Shown here in pieces: positions 4,478-5,071 of a stretch of 5,071 bases of DNA (its first letter is position 1; every line of letters starts with the position of its first letter). The notes beneath the pieces are model-generated. The model ran no database searches, had not been told where the DNA came from, and saw only the letters and a program-made list of their open reading frames with translations. A program made the translations under genes and the position numbers. Source of the DNA: Hyphomicrobiales bacterium (GTDB taxonomy: Bacteria > Pseudomonadota > Alphaproteobacteria > Rhizobiales > Aestuariivirgaceae); assembly GCA_020029455.1 (NCBI GenBank), contig JAIBJH010000205.1, positions 1 to 5,071 on the forward strand, in the 5' to 3' direction.

Positions 4478-4963
4478 ATGAAGACAATGAACGATGGCGC
4501 ACGCACACCAGCTGGGGACACCTTGACCGACCTCATCCTCTGCCTGTTCCGGGTCAATAACCTGACGCTCACCTGGGGCGACCGGCTGGTTGCACCGCTC
4601 AGACTGACAAGCGCCCGCTGGCAGATTCTGGGAGCAATCGCCTATGCCGGAAGGCCGGAACCGGTGGCGTGGCTCGCGCGCGATCTCGGCGCGAGCCGCC
4701 AGAACGTGCAGCGTATCGTCAACGATCTTGAGAAGGACGGGATCGTCTCTTTCGAGCCCAACCCGCACCATAGGCGGGCACACCTTGTCGTGCTGACGCC
4801 CAAAGGACGTAAGGTCTACGAAGAGGCGCTGCGGCTCTACGCACCCCGTGTCAACGCGCTTGCAGAGGGCATTTCAGCGAAAGACATCAAGGTGGCTCAG
4901 AGCGTCATGGTAACGCTCAAAGCAAGACTTGAAGGATATAACGATGACGAGGAGGTTCCTTGA
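4478..4963 (+). CDS. MarR family winged-helix transcriptional regulator
   Basis: The 161-residue protein has the standard MarR length and layout. An N-terminal dimerisation helix (14-30) is followed by LTSARWQILGAI (43-54). The winged helix-turn-helix reads WLARDLGASRQNVQRIVNDLEKDG (65-88, recognition helix about 73-86). The wing is at 89-107 with the basic NPHHRRAH turn and the typical VVLTPKG end. C-terminal dimerisation helices cover 108-152, and the tail is acidic (DDEE). Most MarR proteins are dimeric repressors released by small aromatic ligands or oxidation; one cysteine (Cys22) is present, but a redox switch is not evident. The start at 4478 follows GAGGGG at 4469-4474 closely; the ATG at 4487 is an alternative. 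It very likely represses the divergent reductase gene and itself through the palindrome at 4451-4468. Confidence 0.95.
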   Translation: MKTMNDGARTPAGDTLTDLILCLFRVNNLTLTWGDRLVAPLRLTSARWQILGAIAYAGRPEPVAWLARDLGASRQNVQRIVNDLEKDGIVSFEPNPHHRRAHLVVLTPKGRKVYEEALRLYAPRVNALAEGISAKDIKVAQSVMVTLKARLEGYNDDEEVP

Positions 4964-5020
4964 TTGCAGTGTGCAGCAAAGGCTGGAGACATTTGCAAAA
5001 GAGCGAAAACCCGCAATCTT

Positions 5021-5071
5021 GAAGTTGCCCAATCTGGTTTTCGGCAAACTTCCTGAACCACGGTCTTTTTT
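5021..5071 (+). terminator. Possible terminator region after marR
   Basis: GAAGTTGCC (5021-5029) can pair with GGCAAACTTC (5043-5052) with one bulged base, and six T residues close the window (5066-5071). The T-run is 14 bases from the stem, too far for a classical terminator; an alternative stem, TGGTT/AACCA (5035-5039 with 5056-5060), is nearer but short. The stretch 4964-5071 has no gene that I can support. Confidence 0.3.

Noticed and set aside
3984..4508. Minus-strand open frame of 174 codons crossing the marR/reductase intergenic region
   Set aside because: It is an out-of-frame shadow of the reductase N-terminus and would overlap the divergent marR start.

Overview
The window looks like chromosomal DNA of an alphaproteobacterium of the order Hyphomicrobiales (Rhizobiales), in the Mesorhizobium/Phyllobacteriaceae/Brucellaceae range. 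The reasons are the GC-rich codon use, the kinds of proteins encoded, and promoter-like sites matching the rhizobial housekeeping consensus CTTGAC-N17-CTATAT. The genus is an inference. There are eight protein genes, most of them on the minus strand. I see no tRNA, rRNA, CRISPR array, transposase or phage gene.

Layout from left to right. 1-299 (minus) is the N-terminal part of a PaiB-type FMN-binding protein, cut by the window edge. 300-649 is a long intergenic stretch. 650-946 (plus) is a small protein resembling a degenerate GIY-YIG domain. 1007-1187 is repeat copy R1, with a 52-nt palindrome nested inside it. 1217-1621 (minus) is a MAPEG-family membrane protein, and 1730-2281 (minus) a small serine alpha/beta hydrolase. 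2300-2454 is repeat copy R2. 2468-2692 and 2694-2867 (minus) are two tiny genes with 1 nt between stop and start, read as a two-gene operon. 2959-3117 is repeat copy R3. 3224-4387 (minus) is a membrane-anchored FAD/NAD(P)H ferredoxin-reductase-like protein. Divergent from it is a MarR-family regulator at 4478-4963 (plus), with a perfect 7-4-7 palindrome between the two starts.

Two things stand out. First, the ferredoxin-reductase-like gene and marR form a divergent pair with a clear candidate operator, which suggests a ligand-responsive redox module. The reductase fuses a four-helix membrane domain to an FNR-type flavin/pyridine-nucleotide module; it has no iron-sulfur domain, no cysteine, and a single histidine in the membrane part. 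Second, a previously unannotated intergenic repeat of about 155-180 nt occurs three times in the same orientation and separates the minus-strand gene modules. Copies R2 and R3 carry an outward promoter with a 12-bp perfect palindrome in its spacer, and R3 also carries an intrinsic-terminator hairpin just downstream of that promoter.

The other genes look like ordinary accessory or housekeeping genes. Functions of the two tiny genes and of the 650-946 gene are unknown.
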